Assembly: GCA_958510825.1 (NCBI GenBank)
Contig: OY294054.1
Coordinates: 11,238,019-11,302,018 of the forward strand
Source: Brachypterus glaber
Lineage: Eukaryota; Arthropoda; Insecta; Coleoptera; Kateretidae
DNA: 64,000 nucleotides
Direction of reading: 5' to 3'
The notes under the pieces were generated by a model that searched no databases, had not been told where the DNA came from, and was given only the letters and a program-made list of their open reading frames with translations. The translations under genes and the position numbers were made by a program. Positions 45,270 to 56,589 of the stretch are shown piece by piece (the stretch's first letter is position 1; each line of letters starts with the position of its first letter).

Positions 45270-45513
45270 CACTGATAAAACAGTTTATTTGTGTCAACAA
45301 AATATTTGGTTGGATATGACCAATTGAATTATTTGGTTGTAAAAAATAAATTTTATTTCTGTCAAATAAAATATTTCGTTCCCATTAATAAATCATTCTA
45401 AAATTAAAATATTTGTTTACATGAACTAAATATTTATTTGACTCAAATAAAATTTGTTACTCACAACTAAATAATTTAATTGGCCATATCCAAATAAATC
45501 ATTTTTATCAGTG
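45270..45513. mobile_element. TA-flanked MITE with CACTGATAAAA ends
   Basis: A 244-bp element with ends cactgataaaa and tttttatcagtg, flanked by TA on both sides. The arms are inverted for most of the length ('ggttggatatgaccaattg' against 'aattggccatatcc'). This fits a Tc1/mariner-type non-autonomous element. Confidence 0.88.
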
Positions 45514-45515
45514 TA

Positions 45516-46742
45516 GGTTCGAAGTTCAGTTTTAAGAGTACTACCGGCTCTTAAAAAGTCCTAAGTGGGCGTAGCTCCCTTAAAATCCATTTGTGGTCAT
45601 TTGTGTATGTGAAGTTTTTTCTATAGTTGTTGATGTAGAATCGCCCTGTATTACTAAAACTTGAACGTGAAAAAATTTCTTTAAATTCAATTTTCTCGAA
45701 AACGGTTGGTTAAAAAAGTGTAATTTTGATTTTTCTTCTTCATATATTTTCACCTCCAAAATATTTTCCATGAGTGCTCGAACATACTGTGTATTCAAAA
45801 AATTTTCCCAGTTTAATTTTTATTGGAATTCATTTGATTGTTTTAGTTCCATGTGGCAAATTTTAGTTGCATTGCTTTTGGTAAAAATCGGATTTTATTA
45901 TTTTGTGCTCCCCATGAAATTTAGTATATTGCTCTATGTACTAAAGGCAAACTTCTTATTATTTTTTAAAAAACGTTTTGATTTTTTTTGTTTTCTTTGA
46001 AATTTGTTTTTTTTTTATAATTTTCTAATTTCTTTTTGAAAACATCTTTTGAAAAAATATTTTATGGAGGAAGTATTATTTTTTTGGCAAAAGTATTTAT
46101 TGTATTGACTATTTACTTTCCAAATTAACCGATTTGTTTCAATGAGTTCCCTCCTCCATTAACCTCTCTTTTTCCGATTTTCTCCAACACTGCTTCATTT
46201 GTTACTTTGTCCATTTCATTTCTAAAATTCTATTTCGCCAAATTGTGGGATATTTTAATTACTTTTTTCTATTGTTCAAGTTTTAAAACCGTGTAAGGCT
46301 GAGTTTTTAGATTTTTACAAACCGTGAAAACCTGCACTCATTGCTTCGCGTTCCTTGTTAAATACTCTTTGCAGTAGATACCAGAAAGCCTAGAATTAAG
46401 TCTTAATTTCTATCGACTTTTTCCAAAATTTAGGTTTTAATAATGAACCTAACCTTTACAGAAAATTTAAGGTTAATCATTTTCTTGACAGCTGATTTTG
46501 TGTCAAAAAAAAAAAATGTGAACAAAGTATGAACTTCGGTAATAAACCGCTAGGACCCAGGCTAGGGCCCGTTTAATTCCTCGAGGGAAGTTTTTTTTTG
46601 TTTAAATGAATTTAGCAGCAAAAATTAAAAATTATTTTTATTGTAAAAACAAGAAAACAACTAAAGATGTCCGAATCTTGGCCATTGGATTTCGCTTTTA
46701 ATTGGAGACAAAGTAAATGGCAACAGAATTCGGTGAATTGAA
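45516..46742. other. AT-rich interval, no gene
   Basis: The open frames at 45580-45798 and 45770-46000 overlap on opposite strands and look like chance. No RNA or protein is recognised. Confidence 0.45.
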
Positions 46743-46980
46743 TTTGTTTGTTTGTTTGTTTTTAACCTCGTACTATTCTACTTAATTAGGCATCCCCTAA
46801 GTCCAGGACTTGTGTGGGCTAGTAGCAGAGGGAACCACCGGCTTTAATTGACTTTCGAACCAATATATCTAGGGAGTACGCCTTCGCCAAATTTCAATTA
46901 TTAATTAACTGAAAAAGGCAATCGGCGCCAGTGAGGTTTGAACTCACGATCATTAGATCAGTGTCAGGCTATATCGATGC
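46743..46980 (-). mobile_element. tRNA-derived SINE, family A, copy 3
   Basis: On the left is a tail read as (GTTT)n, then 'aacctcgtactattctac' and the conserved body. The head is rearranged after 'ggcgccagtgaggtttgaac'. There is an internal deletion near 46875 relative to the other copies ('ccgcttcactt' is missing). Confidence 0.88.
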
Positions 46981-48282
46981 CATTGAATTAATTGATTGAA
47001 CACACATATGTGCATATGCCCCTTAAGAGGAATTGCAATATCTTGTATTCTTTACAGATGAAAATCGATTTTTCAAGATTGAGGCAATTAACACGTGGAC
47101 TGCCCACGCAAAATAGTATAGAATGTAGCCGTCGCGTTCAAAATTAATTTCCCGCTTTATTAGTAGAATTAAAAAACTTTTATTTTATTTTGTAGAGGAA
47201 TGTTCAAGCTTTAAAACGATGCATTGAAATGTTATTTTCCTTAACGCGTTCACTGCCGGTTGTAATTTATGTAGTGGCCCCAAAGCCCACAAATGATGCC
47301 ACGTATGTGTCATCAGCAGCGAACGTGTTAATGAGAATTGTTTGTTATTTTGGTCTTAAAATTATCCTTACTCACACAATTACAAAAGAAAAAAAATGGG
47401 TATTAGAAAGTCGAAAAATAGGTTGGATCCAGCGTACTGTGAGCCAAATCTTGAAAAGGAATAGACGCAGAGAAAAATAAAAAAAACTAAATGTACATTG
47501 CAGCATTCACAACGACAAACAAAAAAAAAATAGAATGCCCGTATTCTGGTTTTACCTGCAGAGCTATAGGTCTATAGATTTCGAGTCTATAGACTCGAAA
47601 TAGTGCCTGTTTTAATTTTTGTCGCACCCTGTATTGTTTGAGACTTGTTCACATTTATCTCATGTCATCTAATTGCCAAAAATTTACAATTTTAATTAAT
47701 AATTTTATTCAAGCGAATAGTTTTCAGAACAGTAATTTTTTTTCCTGAACGTTTTTATTGACGAACAGTTAAGTCCAAAATTTGATTACTAGTAGTACTA
47801 TAATTGAAAACATTTTTGGTTTCAAAAAATTAAAAAAAAATCTGAAATTTGAGTTGTTAAACCCTTTCAGCTATAGGGCTGCGAAGAGCTCAGCAAGGAT
47901 TTAAAAGAAATTTGAATTTTTTGAATATAAAATTTGCTTTTAATTTCCCAAATTTGTTTTTAAACGCACGGTAGATATACCTATTTGCATTTTATTGAAA
48001 TACTTCGTAAAAAATTGCACATGGAAAGCGCAGAATAAAGACTCTTTATTAAAGGGCAATAAGTTTGTATATTCAAGCGAGGTTTTCAATATTCTCATTC
48101 TCGATGAAAAACAACGTTTAATTTAAAATTTTCCCGGAAATAAAAAACAAACAACTTCATTATAATCAATAGTGGCAATTAACATTTGTATACGATAAAT
48201 CCATGGTCATACGTATGAACATTTTACAAACAGAAAATAATTGCTTGTTCAAGTAAATTTGTGTCTAGCATATCACACAGGG
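46981..48282. other. Interval without a gene
   Basis: Contains 'ttaacacgtggactgccc' at 47088, another piggyBac-type end without a partner, the micro-MITE at 47241 and a perfect 24-bp palindrome at 47578-47601. The 83-codon frame 47229-47480 crosses the micro-MITE and is not a gene. Confidence 0.5.
47241..47331. mobile_element. piggyBac-type micro-MITE, 83 bp between TTAA sites
   Basis: TTAA at 47241-47244 and 47328-47331 enclose inverted ends cgcgttcactgccg and cagcagcgaacgtg. TTAA targets and a 'CxCGTTCxCTGC' end are typical of the piggyBac superfamily. Confidence 0.75.
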
Positions 48283-48482
48283 NNNNNNNNNNNNNNNNNN
48301 NNNNNNNNNNNNNNNNNNNNNNNNNNNNNNNNNNNNNNNNNNNNNNNNNNNNNNNNNNNNNNNNNNNNNNNNNNNNNNNNNNNNNNNNNNNNNNNNNNNN
48401 NNNNNNNNNNNNNNNNNNNNNNNNNNNNNNNNNNNNNNNNNNNNNNNNNNNNNNNNNNNNNNNNNNNNNNNNNNNNNNNNNN
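48283..48482. other. Assembly gap (200 N)
   Basis: Exactly 200 N. The frames crossing it are artefacts. It lies about 100 bp from the large palindrome at 48587, a structure that hampers assembly. Confidence 0.99.
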
Positions 48483-48553
48483 TTTTTTATGTGATATTTC
48501 CTTTTAATTTTTGAAAAAAATATAGATTCCTTGAATAAATATACATAAAAGAT

Positions 48554-48791
48554 TTTAGATTTTAAGCTTTCACGGCCATTAAGATATAAAGAACTTTCAC
48601 TTTCGGGTTTAGACCGTGTTAATGGATTTTCACTTTCCGACGTTTCGTCTCTTACTACTAGAGACATCTTCAGGGATTAATCTGAAACTGATTTCAGATT
48701 AATCCCTGAAGATGTCTCTAGTAGTAAGAGACGAAACGTCGGAAAGTGAAAATCCATTAACACGGTCTAAACCCGAAAGTGAAAGTTCTTT
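48554..48791. mobile_element. Inverted pair of retroelement ends with 13-bp TSD
   Basis: 48587-48792 is a near-perfect palindrome with arms of about 101 bp around four bases. A 13-bp direct repeat (atacataaaagat) at 48541-48553 and 48792-48804 flanks it, so it came in as one insertion. Each arm carries a hammerhead-like core (48636-48676 minus, 48703-48743 plus). Penelope-like elements often insert as partial inverted copies, which fits. Confidence 0.7.
48703..48743 (+). ncRNA. Hammerhead-like motif in the palindrome arm
   Basis: TCC, CTGAAGA, one extra T, helix II GTCTC/GAGAC around a nine-base loop, GAA, self-complementary ACGT, C at the cleavage position, then GGA pairing with TCC. The core fits the consensus. 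Helix I is only three pairs and helix III has no real loop, so a single copy should be unstable. The mirror copy is at 48636-48676 on the minus strand. Confidence 0.4.
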
Positions 48792-48804
48792 ATACATAAA
48801 AGAT

Positions 48805-49504
48805 ATCATACAGGGTGTATTTGAAATAGGGTCCGAAATTTTAAGAGGTGATTTTATATCAGAAAATATGACAAAAACATATGACTTGAAAGTGGCTAAA
48901 AAATTCGGTTTTTATTTAATAACTCAGGAACCCTTTGAGATATAGCAACGAGGTTTTGCACGTGAACAAACCTTAATTAGGCTCATCTTTCTATGTTATT
49001 TTCATGTACTTATTTTAACCAGGGGTGTGCGAAACAGTTATCAGTTTTTGTCCCAAACTTTTTTCTGTGTAACATTTTTGTAATTTTCTTTTTGGAATAT
49101 GATTCATCAGATTAAAATACATAATAAAGGTACTCTTGTTGTAATACTGATTAACCGTTTTCGAGAAAAATTAATTTAAAGTTGAATTTTCACAGTTCGA
49201 GGACGAAACATTAAATACTAAAATGTTGAAAACCGAAATTTTAATGATGCAGCGTGAATATACATCAAAACTAAGAAAAAACCTTAAATACAAGTACTTC
49301 CAAAAATCAATCCTAAGGGAGCTGTGGTCTCCTAAAAATGCACTATTTTTAAAGAGCCATAGTAGCTTTAAGACCAATTGTTCGACCTACATGTATACTA
49401 TACTATTGTATAGAAACGTTTTTCCTCAGTTTTTGATGTAGACTTACTCATTAAAGTTTTGGTTTTCCACATTTTAGTATTAAATTTTTAGTCTTTCCCT
49501 ATTG
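48805..49504. other. AT-rich interval, no gene
   Basis: The open frames 48712-48945 and 49223-49441 begin inside or beside repeats and show no recognisable protein. Confidence 0.45.
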
Positions 49505-49616
49505 AAAATGACGGGTCTGCGCGGGTATAAATGTTGCATAGACCGGACTTGAGCGGGTGAATTTCATCCGCTCAAGTTCGGTTTATGCACCATTTATACC
49601 CGCACAGACCCGTTTT
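49505..49616. repeat. Hairpin element, about 50-bp arms
   Basis: 'acgggtctgcgcgggtataa' and following bases pair with a reverse complement ending 'cagacccgtttt', around 'gggtgaatttcatccg'. Probably a short MITE. Confidence 0.85.
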
Positions 49617-49862
49617 CAGCAGGGTCGAAACGTGAAATTGCACCTTTAAATGATCTTTTCTCGAAAACGGTTAATCCTACAGTATTACAACAAAAGTACC
49701 TTTTTTTATGTATATTGTAATCATCCCTAAGGGTACCAGTTATTAATTAAAAACCTTATTTTTATTACAATTTTAAAGAGTCGTATCTTCCTTAGGGATC
49801 GTTTCCGGACCTGTTCCTTTAGTGATTTTTCATGTTTTTTTCTTTAATGTATAACATAATGC

Positions 49863-50091
49863 GTCGTCCATAAAATACGTCAAGCAAATTGACCAAAATT
49901 CATACACTTCATACCCCGTTTCTCGCGTAATTAGAGGCTGTAGAAATTTTATATTTTGGCTACCCCCCTAACACCCTCTATTGGGGGGGGGGGTTGCCAA
50001 AATATGAAATCTTTACATACTTTAATAACGCGAGAAACGAGAAACGGGGTATGAATTTTGGTCAATTTGCGTGACGTATTTTATGGACGAC
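49863..50091. mobile_element. MITE with GTCGTCCATAAAATACGTCA ends
   Basis: Inverted arms of about 75 bp ('gtcgtccataaaatacgtca', 'caaattgaccaaaattcata', 'ccccgtttctcg') meet at a C-run/G-run centre. There is no coding content. Confidence 0.85.
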
Positions 50092-50162
50092 CCCTAAGAC
50101 CGAAAACACCGTGAATAATAAAGGCTACAACCTAATGTTTTCAATGGAGAAATTCGTTTTTA

Positions 50163-50623
50163 GGGTTCAGTAGTTAAAAAATACGTACGTCCGTCCGTCT
50201 GTCTGTCACAGAAACTATTACTCAGAAACTATATAACCTTCGAATCTGAAATTTGGCATACAAATACATTGTAACGAAAATCTATTCCGGCTCTATTTTA
50301 AAAAAAATCGACTATGAAATTTTTAAAAAGGTGTTTTTTTTTTTGGTGTCTAATTTAAAAACTGTGAGAGTTAAAATTGCAAAAAAAGATACGTTGAGAA
50401 CAAACATAACAAATTTCCTAGGAAAACTATAAAGAAGTGAATCAGGGTGGGGCAAGGGAGCCCTAACTTTTTTTTATCGATAACTCTGTAAGTAATTATC
50501 GCATGGGAACATAATTATAGCAAAATAAAGCACAGATAATTTGCTACAAAAAATGCCAAACTACAACTAAAAATCTTGGAGATGTGGCACGAAAAGTCAA
50601 AAAAGTTAGAAGGTACGGAACCC
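50163..50623. mobile_element. Probable MITE with GGGTTC ends
   Basis: Left end gggttcagta and right end tacggaaccc are inverted with one mismatch. 'cgtccgtccgtctgtctgtc' near the left end is a common feature of such insect repeats. The interior is AT-rich. Confidence 0.5.
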
Positions 50624-52056
50624 GCAATACGCGAGTTTACTTCTAATTGAGCAATTTATTTTTTTAACCCATTAAAATTTTTCGTTAAAGTTGGGAGAAA
50701 GAGTTTAATAGTCAATTGGTTTGTAGCTATAAAACTTTGAGGAAACTGAAAGAAAATGGAAAGAAATTATAGTTTTTTAACGACTATAGTCGTTAAAAAC
50801 CGGCATTGACAGGCTGGTGAGATCCTTAAAGGTCAAAATGTAGTCTTTTTAAAACTAGACCTTCCAAAGTTATTATTTTTTTATTTACAACCTGATGCTG
50901 TTTTCTGTCCCTGCTGTCGCTAAAAAGACTATCTTTTCTACGACCTAGTTAGTAGATATTGCTCATTTTCCACCCGATGCCATGACAGTTGTCGGGAAGT
51001 GAAAATCAGCTGATTTTATATATCTGCTCTCAGAAAATTAGTAAAAGTCAAACACAACCTCAAATTAACAAACTAATTTTAAGATAATTTTTGCGTTTTT
51101 TGGATGGTTGGGTGTTAGGTCGTAGGAAAAATAGTATACGCACCTCGACGCAAACCATTTCAGTGCACATCGAGTGCGTTTTTTACTCGGCTGCGTTTCG
51201 TAAAAAAGCACTAAAAACTAGGTTCGCGTACTTGGTGCGTAATATACGATTAATTATCATATTTGTATAGATTAGTTCCAATAAACTTGCAGTGACTCAT
51301 TTGCGAGAGCGTGATACATGGCGTAAATCATATGAATTCGGGTGCGATTGGCGTAATTTCGTCTAAGGGATCTTAACAGCATGGCATAGTGTTAAGTATT
51401 GGTCACTGCATGTTTCATTGAAATTATGCTATAGTAAAATTTGTATAATTAGTAATTTGATCAAAAAAAAATAGCTTTAAAACTATGGGAAACAGATAAA
51501 AAAAGAGAAAAAAGCGTTAACTGGTCATTTTAAAATTTGCAATTCTAGAAGTAATATTTTTTTGCTATTCAAAAAACTACTTGTTCACGGAAAAAAAAAT
51601 TATAGCTAGGAGCGCTATAACACACATACCAAGCAAATTATAATCGCTTATTATATAAATACAAGGCTTTCTCTTACAATTATGGCAGTCAGTGTAAAAA
51701 TTTATATGAAATACTTTAATTGTTTAGTGAATAATAAAATATAACAAATAGTATGGCATTTATAGCTTAAATAGATTTAATTATTGTCCGTGCTAATAAT
51801 TTTTATAATATAATAACATTTCTGTAAATTTATAATAGTGCCTGTAATAAATATAATCGTGTCTGTAATATATATAATCGTTTCCAATTTATTTTTAACA
51901 TTATTAGTTATTGTGTCCCTTATAATCTATAGCTTAAATCACTATAATTTGCCACTGTTACCAAATATCTTATAATGTATAGCGCAGAGCCCACTAATTT
52001 CTTTCCGTGTTGGGTATTTTATATGGAGTACCTAGCGGAGTTGCAACTCCAACAAC
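50624..52056. other. Interval without a gene
   Basis: 51128-51250 contains the repeat also found right of the gap at 11692 ('actaggttcgcgtacttggt'). 51601-51980 has repeated 'ttataat'/'tatagc' words that may be an old MITE. No protein. Confidence 0.45.
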
Positions 52057-52484
52057 TAAACCTTATTTTTCTAAGATATAGTTGTTTAAAATCCCCGCTT
52101 GTAAACAATCTCGAAATTGCCATAACAACGTAAGATACGCATGCGTCGTAAGCGAAATGAATAGGCCCAATTTACACAACCGTAAAACGTTGACGTGCCA
52201 TTAACGAGAACAAAATAATGGTTTATTCCTCTAAATTATTAGAATAAAAGCGATTTTATAAGCAAATTTTGTTTCTACAGGAATACAAAAGTGTTTTTAG
52301 CTACAGCTTTATCAATTCTCTTTTTTTACATCAAAACATCATAAAAACAAAGTAAGTAAACAAAAATTATAAATTTTGGTTATGTTGACATTCAAAACAA
52401 GCCACATGCTTCAGTGTAAATCGGACTTTGTGGAGTATTTAGCGGCAAATTTAAAATAACTATACCTTAAAAAAATAAACTTTA
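52057..52484. mobile_element. MITE with TAAAGTTTATTTTTTTAAGG ends, copy 2
   Basis: Inverted copy of 43483-43876. Compared with copy 1 it has an extra segment near 52166-52200 ('aggcccaatttacacaaccg' and flanks) and a more diverged left end. Confidence 0.85.
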
Positions 52485-53839
52485 GTTGTAGTAAAAGATG
52501 TTTAACTTTTAATAATAGTTTAATAGCTAATTTGTTCCAAAAAAAATATTCCGTAATAAACTAGAGAAAGAAACAGAAAAAAAAATAAGAAAATAAGTCA
52601 TTAAAAACCGGGAATGGCAATCTAGTTAGATCCGCAAAGGGTAAAATGGCTAGGAATTGCTTTTAACTAAAATATCTTAAGCTTGTGTAACTTGCCACTG
52701 GCTACAATTAACAACAGATAAAAGGGATATGTTTGTGTCGAAATTACAACACAGGAATAATTAAAGGCGTTGAAAAGTTACATTAACGTCTTTTAAGGGA
52801 ATAGGGTGGATCGAATTTAATTCCTTTTTAATTGCATTACGGGCCGTTTGAATAATTAAATACTGGAAATTGGGGTACAGTATATTAGAAAATCAGTCAA
52901 ATTAGATGTTTAGAAATAATAGGGTTTCTATAGTAATATACCGGATGCATCAAGACCAAGGTACACCTGTTTTTTTCTTTGTTTTAAAAGTTAGAGATTT
53001 CAAATTTAAAAAATCTCGTATTGCCATAAAACGTCAACTTTTAACATAAAAAGTACATTTAGGTCACTTCCGGTTTAACCGCAAATGACACCAACTTTCG
53101 GTTTTTAAATGGGACACCCTGTATATTTTTACATATTTCAATTCTAGGCTTTATTCTAAGTACAATGGTACCAAAAAATTGACATTTTAATTGTCAAATT
53201 TTTGTTTACCTAATTTTTAGTTTTTCTCATTTACTCGAAATTATGGTAAGTATAGTAATAATTTTCACTATAGGCCAACGCGCTCTCAACTTTACGCTTT
53301 AAGCTTCATAAGGCAGGATGCGTGCAAGTCAGAGGCACAATAGCCTATAGTAATTGAGACGACTAATAATAATAATTTACGATAAAAACTTTTTTTTAAC
53401 TTATTTTGACTAATAAAAATCCTGCCTTCCTTAGTTTTCAAAGCCAACTTTGTTATGTGCTAAAATCACAAAAAATATGATTGCTACTATTTATTTTTGT
53501 TTATAAGAACGGCTGTATTTATCATAAATAAAAATAAAGATTTGTTAGATTCCTTAATTATGGTACTTTTTAATAAGTTTTTGAGCAAAAACAGATAAAC
53601 CGACAGACAGATCAACAGGCAAATCGACAGATAGATCGACAAACATATCGATAGGCAGATCAACAGACAGATCGATAGATAGATCAAAAGACAGATTTAC
53701 AGATAGATCGACAGACAGATCAATAAACGGATTGACAAACAGATTGCGCATAAATCCACAAAAAACGTAAAAAAAGAAATATTGTTTTTTTATTTACACA
53801 AGAGATTCCTCGGGAAAAGTAACTGGACTAGAGTGCGAG
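52485..53839. other. Interval with a minisatellite, no gene
   Basis: 53070-53140 is a second copy of the 1.06-1.24-kb dispersed repeat ('cacttccggtttaaccgcaa', 'acaccctgtatatttttaca'). Confidence 0.5.
53587..53745 (+). repeat. Minisatellite, about 12-bp unit GACAGATAGATC
   Basis: Degenerate units (gacagacagatc, aacaggcaaatc, gacagatagatc and so on) are repeated about 13 times. The antisense frame reads as a four-residue repeat and is not a gene. Confidence 0.92.
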
Positions 53840-54726
53840 CAGGACCGGATTCAGTGGGGTAAAGGGGGGGAAGATTCCCTGCCCCGGGCTCGAGGGGGGC
53901 GTCGACAATTTATTTTAGTGTCCAATAAACAGTTTATTTATTTATTTATACTCCCTCCAGAACGGCCAAAACAAGCAAATATACAGAGCCTTTTTCAGGT
54001 GGGCCATAGACCTTAAAATTCGTAAAAATTTTCGCCTGCGGCGCTAAGCTATTCTATTTTTAAATTCAGGATTTTTAAACTTAAACGTATAAAATGTGAA
54101 AATTTTAGCCGCCGGCACTTAAGCCTTCTTGCATATTTGTGAAACTTTAAATTGTAACAAATTTGTGTAAGTTTAAATTGTATTACTGCAGTGTTTTAAA
54201 ATTAGAATGAACCATCAAATTTATAAAAAAAATGCCTGTGACGCTAGAGCCCTCTTGCATGTTTATAAATTTTGAAATTGTAACAGTGTTTTAAAATTAA
54301 AATGAACTATCAGTTTGTAAAAATTTTCGCCTGCGGCGCTAGGGCTTTTTTTACTTTTTTTTAATTCGAGCTTGTTAAACTTAAACATAAAATTCGTTAA
54401 AAAATGCCTGCAGCGCTAAAGCTTTCTTGCAATTTTATAAAATTTGAAACAATGTTTTAAAATTAAAATTACCCATCAAAATTGTTAAAATTGTTGGGGA
54501 TTTCTTATTTTATTAAAAATTGTAAAGCTTCAGTTTCACAATTCTAAATTAGAAACATAACATAATTTGTCAAAAATTTAGTTAATGGAGGGCTGACGAC
54601 CATTTTCTTAGTAGAAACTTTTTTTGTCAGGAGGGGCGCCCCCCTTCACGTAAAAGTACCTTTGGAAAAATGGGGGGCCCGGGTAAAAAGTTTCCCCGGG
54701 GCCCGGGCTCGCTCTGTCCGGCCCTG
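53840..54726. mobile_element. hAT-type non-autonomous element, 887 bp, 8-bp TSD
   Basis: Exact 8-bp duplications AGTGCGAG at 53832-53839 and 54727-54734 flank ends CAGGACCGGATT and, inverted, CAGGGCCGGACA, followed by G/C-rich subterminal sequence. An 8-bp TSD with CAGG-type ends is typical of hAT transposons. There is no transposase. The interior has about five spaced copies of 'cgcctgcggcgctaagc' (near 54032, 54108, 54232, 54327 and 54405). Confidence 0.9.
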
Positions 54727-54803
54727 AGTGCGAGTAGTTATTTCTAATGCATTTTGGCTTGCTGAGAAGAAATCTGATTTCAGATTTAAGGCTAAGGTTT
54801 TTA

Positions 54804-54951
54804 TAAACAGAACGGCTTAACCCACTTTACACTTGTCTGGCTTTTTCCTTAATTTGATCTTGCTTATTTGTTTTTTTTTTTTATTTAAATGAGAATTAAT
54901 TAATTAATTTAAAACCAGCCAAGTGCAAAGAGGGTTAGGCCGTTCTGGTTT
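54804..54951. repeat. Hairpin MITE, about 40-bp arms
   Basis: 'aaacagaacggcttaaccca' with following bases is inverted at 'gggttaggccgttctggttt'. An AT-rich loop separates the arms. Confidence 0.85.
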
Positions 54952-55006
54952 ACGTAGACTGCTTTCCTCCATCAATTTTTATATATTTATTTGTATAGCC
55001 AGTTTT

Positions 55007-55142
55007 AAGGCCTATGCAGAAGCTTGCATAAGAACATAAAATATAAGAATGTGATGCCGGGATTGGCGTACAAAATACATGGCGGCACATCACATCGCAT
55101 TCTTATGTTTTATGTTCTTATGCAAGCTTCTGGATAGGCCTT
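55007..55142. repeat. Hairpin MITE, about 50-bp arms
   Basis: 'aaggcctatgcagaagcttg' and 'cataagaacataaaatataa' are inverted at the right end ('ttatgttcttatgcaagctt', 'ctggataggcctt'). Confidence 0.9.
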
Positions 55143-55734
55143 TACGCAGACGAAGATAAATCTTTTTAGGTGTCATATATTAAAATCGGTGAAATATTTT
55201 AAGCTCTAGAAGGGTCCTCTGAAGGAAACCAACAACAAACTAAAAAACTGCTGACAACAAAATAATTCTTTCCCCTGTAGGTAAATGAAACATTTTTTTG
55301 AATAATAAAACATTTTGAAAAAAAAAATAAATAAAAAAAATAATTTTAATATTTTTGTTAAAAAAAAATCAATTTGTTTTTTCAAAAAAAGTTTAATTTT
55401 TCGAAAATCGAAAAAAAAATGTTTTTTTTAAATTGTTTTTTCCCCTTTTTACCCCATTACTCTACCCCAAGTTTTACCAAAAACAATCTCAGTCTATGAC
55501 CTATGGTCTAGAAGTCTTGAGCTCAAAGCGTTCTCGGGTTATCGTGGTCACAAAACGTCGAGAAACGTAAAAAAATCAATGAAATTTTTACATTTTTAAA
55601 ATTTTGTTTTACTAACGCAAGACTTTTCTCGGAGAAAGTAAAATACATACATACATAACTCTCTACGTTGATGTAATTGGATAAAAATACCAACTTTGTA
55701 AAACATAAACGTTTAAAAGTTTAAAGTGCACTGC
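55143..55734. other. AT-rich interval, no gene
   Basis: 55500-55560 carries the 'gagctcaaagcgttctcggg'/'ttatcgtggtcacaaa' repeat, also seen at 21178-21215. Otherwise low complexity. Confidence 0.45.
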
Positions 55735-56589
55735 TAGTCCAGTCAAATAATTAACGTATATTGCAATAAATGTACACGGGATAATATTATAAAGGGTAGT
55801 AGTGGATGGTAGCAGAACACTCCTGTTAGTTTTTCACCGGGTGGTTTGCGCAAGGGGTGTCCGCTATCTTGAATGTTGCTTAATATGTATCTTACGATAA
55901 AAATGCATATAACCAATTTTATTTAGGAGAAAATTTCCAACAATTTTTGTTTGGGTCATTTTTTTAATATATTAATAACAATCGAGTTAATTCAAAAATA
56001 GGTGAAATTGTTTTTTGTTTCCATTTTTCAGCCAAATTATTTATTGTACGATAAAATGAGCAAACTTGTAGCTCTTGGAATTCTCTACAAGTTTCATAAA
56101 TTATAAATTTTCATAGGTACTTTGGTACGGTTACAGAGGGCACAATAAAATACTTATAAAAATGCATAATATATACAACTTATAGAGAATTTCAAGAGCT
56201 ACAAGTTTGCTAATAAACACTTTTATGCTCCCATAAATAATTTGGCTGAAAAATCGAAAAAAAAACAATTTCACCCCCAACATGGACATTTTTAAATATT
56301 TATAACTCGAATGTTATTAATATATTAATTAAAATGATTTAAACCAACATTGTTGAAAATTTCCTCCTTAACAAAATTGGTTATACGCATTTTTATCGAA
56401 AGATGCATATTTAGCGAGATAACCGCACTCACCTCTAAAATTCAAGATAGCGGACACCCCTCACGCAAATCACAAGGTGAAAAACTAACAAGAATGTTCT
56501 CTTACTATCCACTACTACCCTTTAAAATATCAGCCGGTATACATTTATTGTAATTTAACATAGGAATTTTTCGTTATTTGACTGGACTA
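55735..56589. mobile_element. Foldback element, TAGTCCAGTC family, copy 3 (compact)
   Basis: The 855-bp copy has both outer ends (tagtccagtcaaataa and ttatttgactggacta), inverted arms of about 250 bp and a central hairpin shortened by deletion of the 'gcgcaactagactttcagcg' part. It serves as reference for the interruption in copy 1. Confidence 0.9.

Noticed and set aside
47229..47480. 83-codon frame ending in basic residues
   Set aside because: Its first third is the piggyBac micro-MITE and the rest is unrelated AT-rich DNA.
48712..48945. 77-codon frame starting in the palindrome
   Set aside because: Half of it is the palindrome arm and the same peptide appears mirrored on the other strand. 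No conserved domain.
49580..49640. Another hammerhead candidate ('gggtcgaaacgtg')
   Set aside because: It has a possible helix II and GAAACGT, but no CTGANGA core upstream and no helix I partner.
53487..53751. Two antisense frames with Leu/Asp/Ser-Val repeats
   Set aside because: Both read through the 12-bp minisatellite in different frames. Repeats of that kind stay open by chance.
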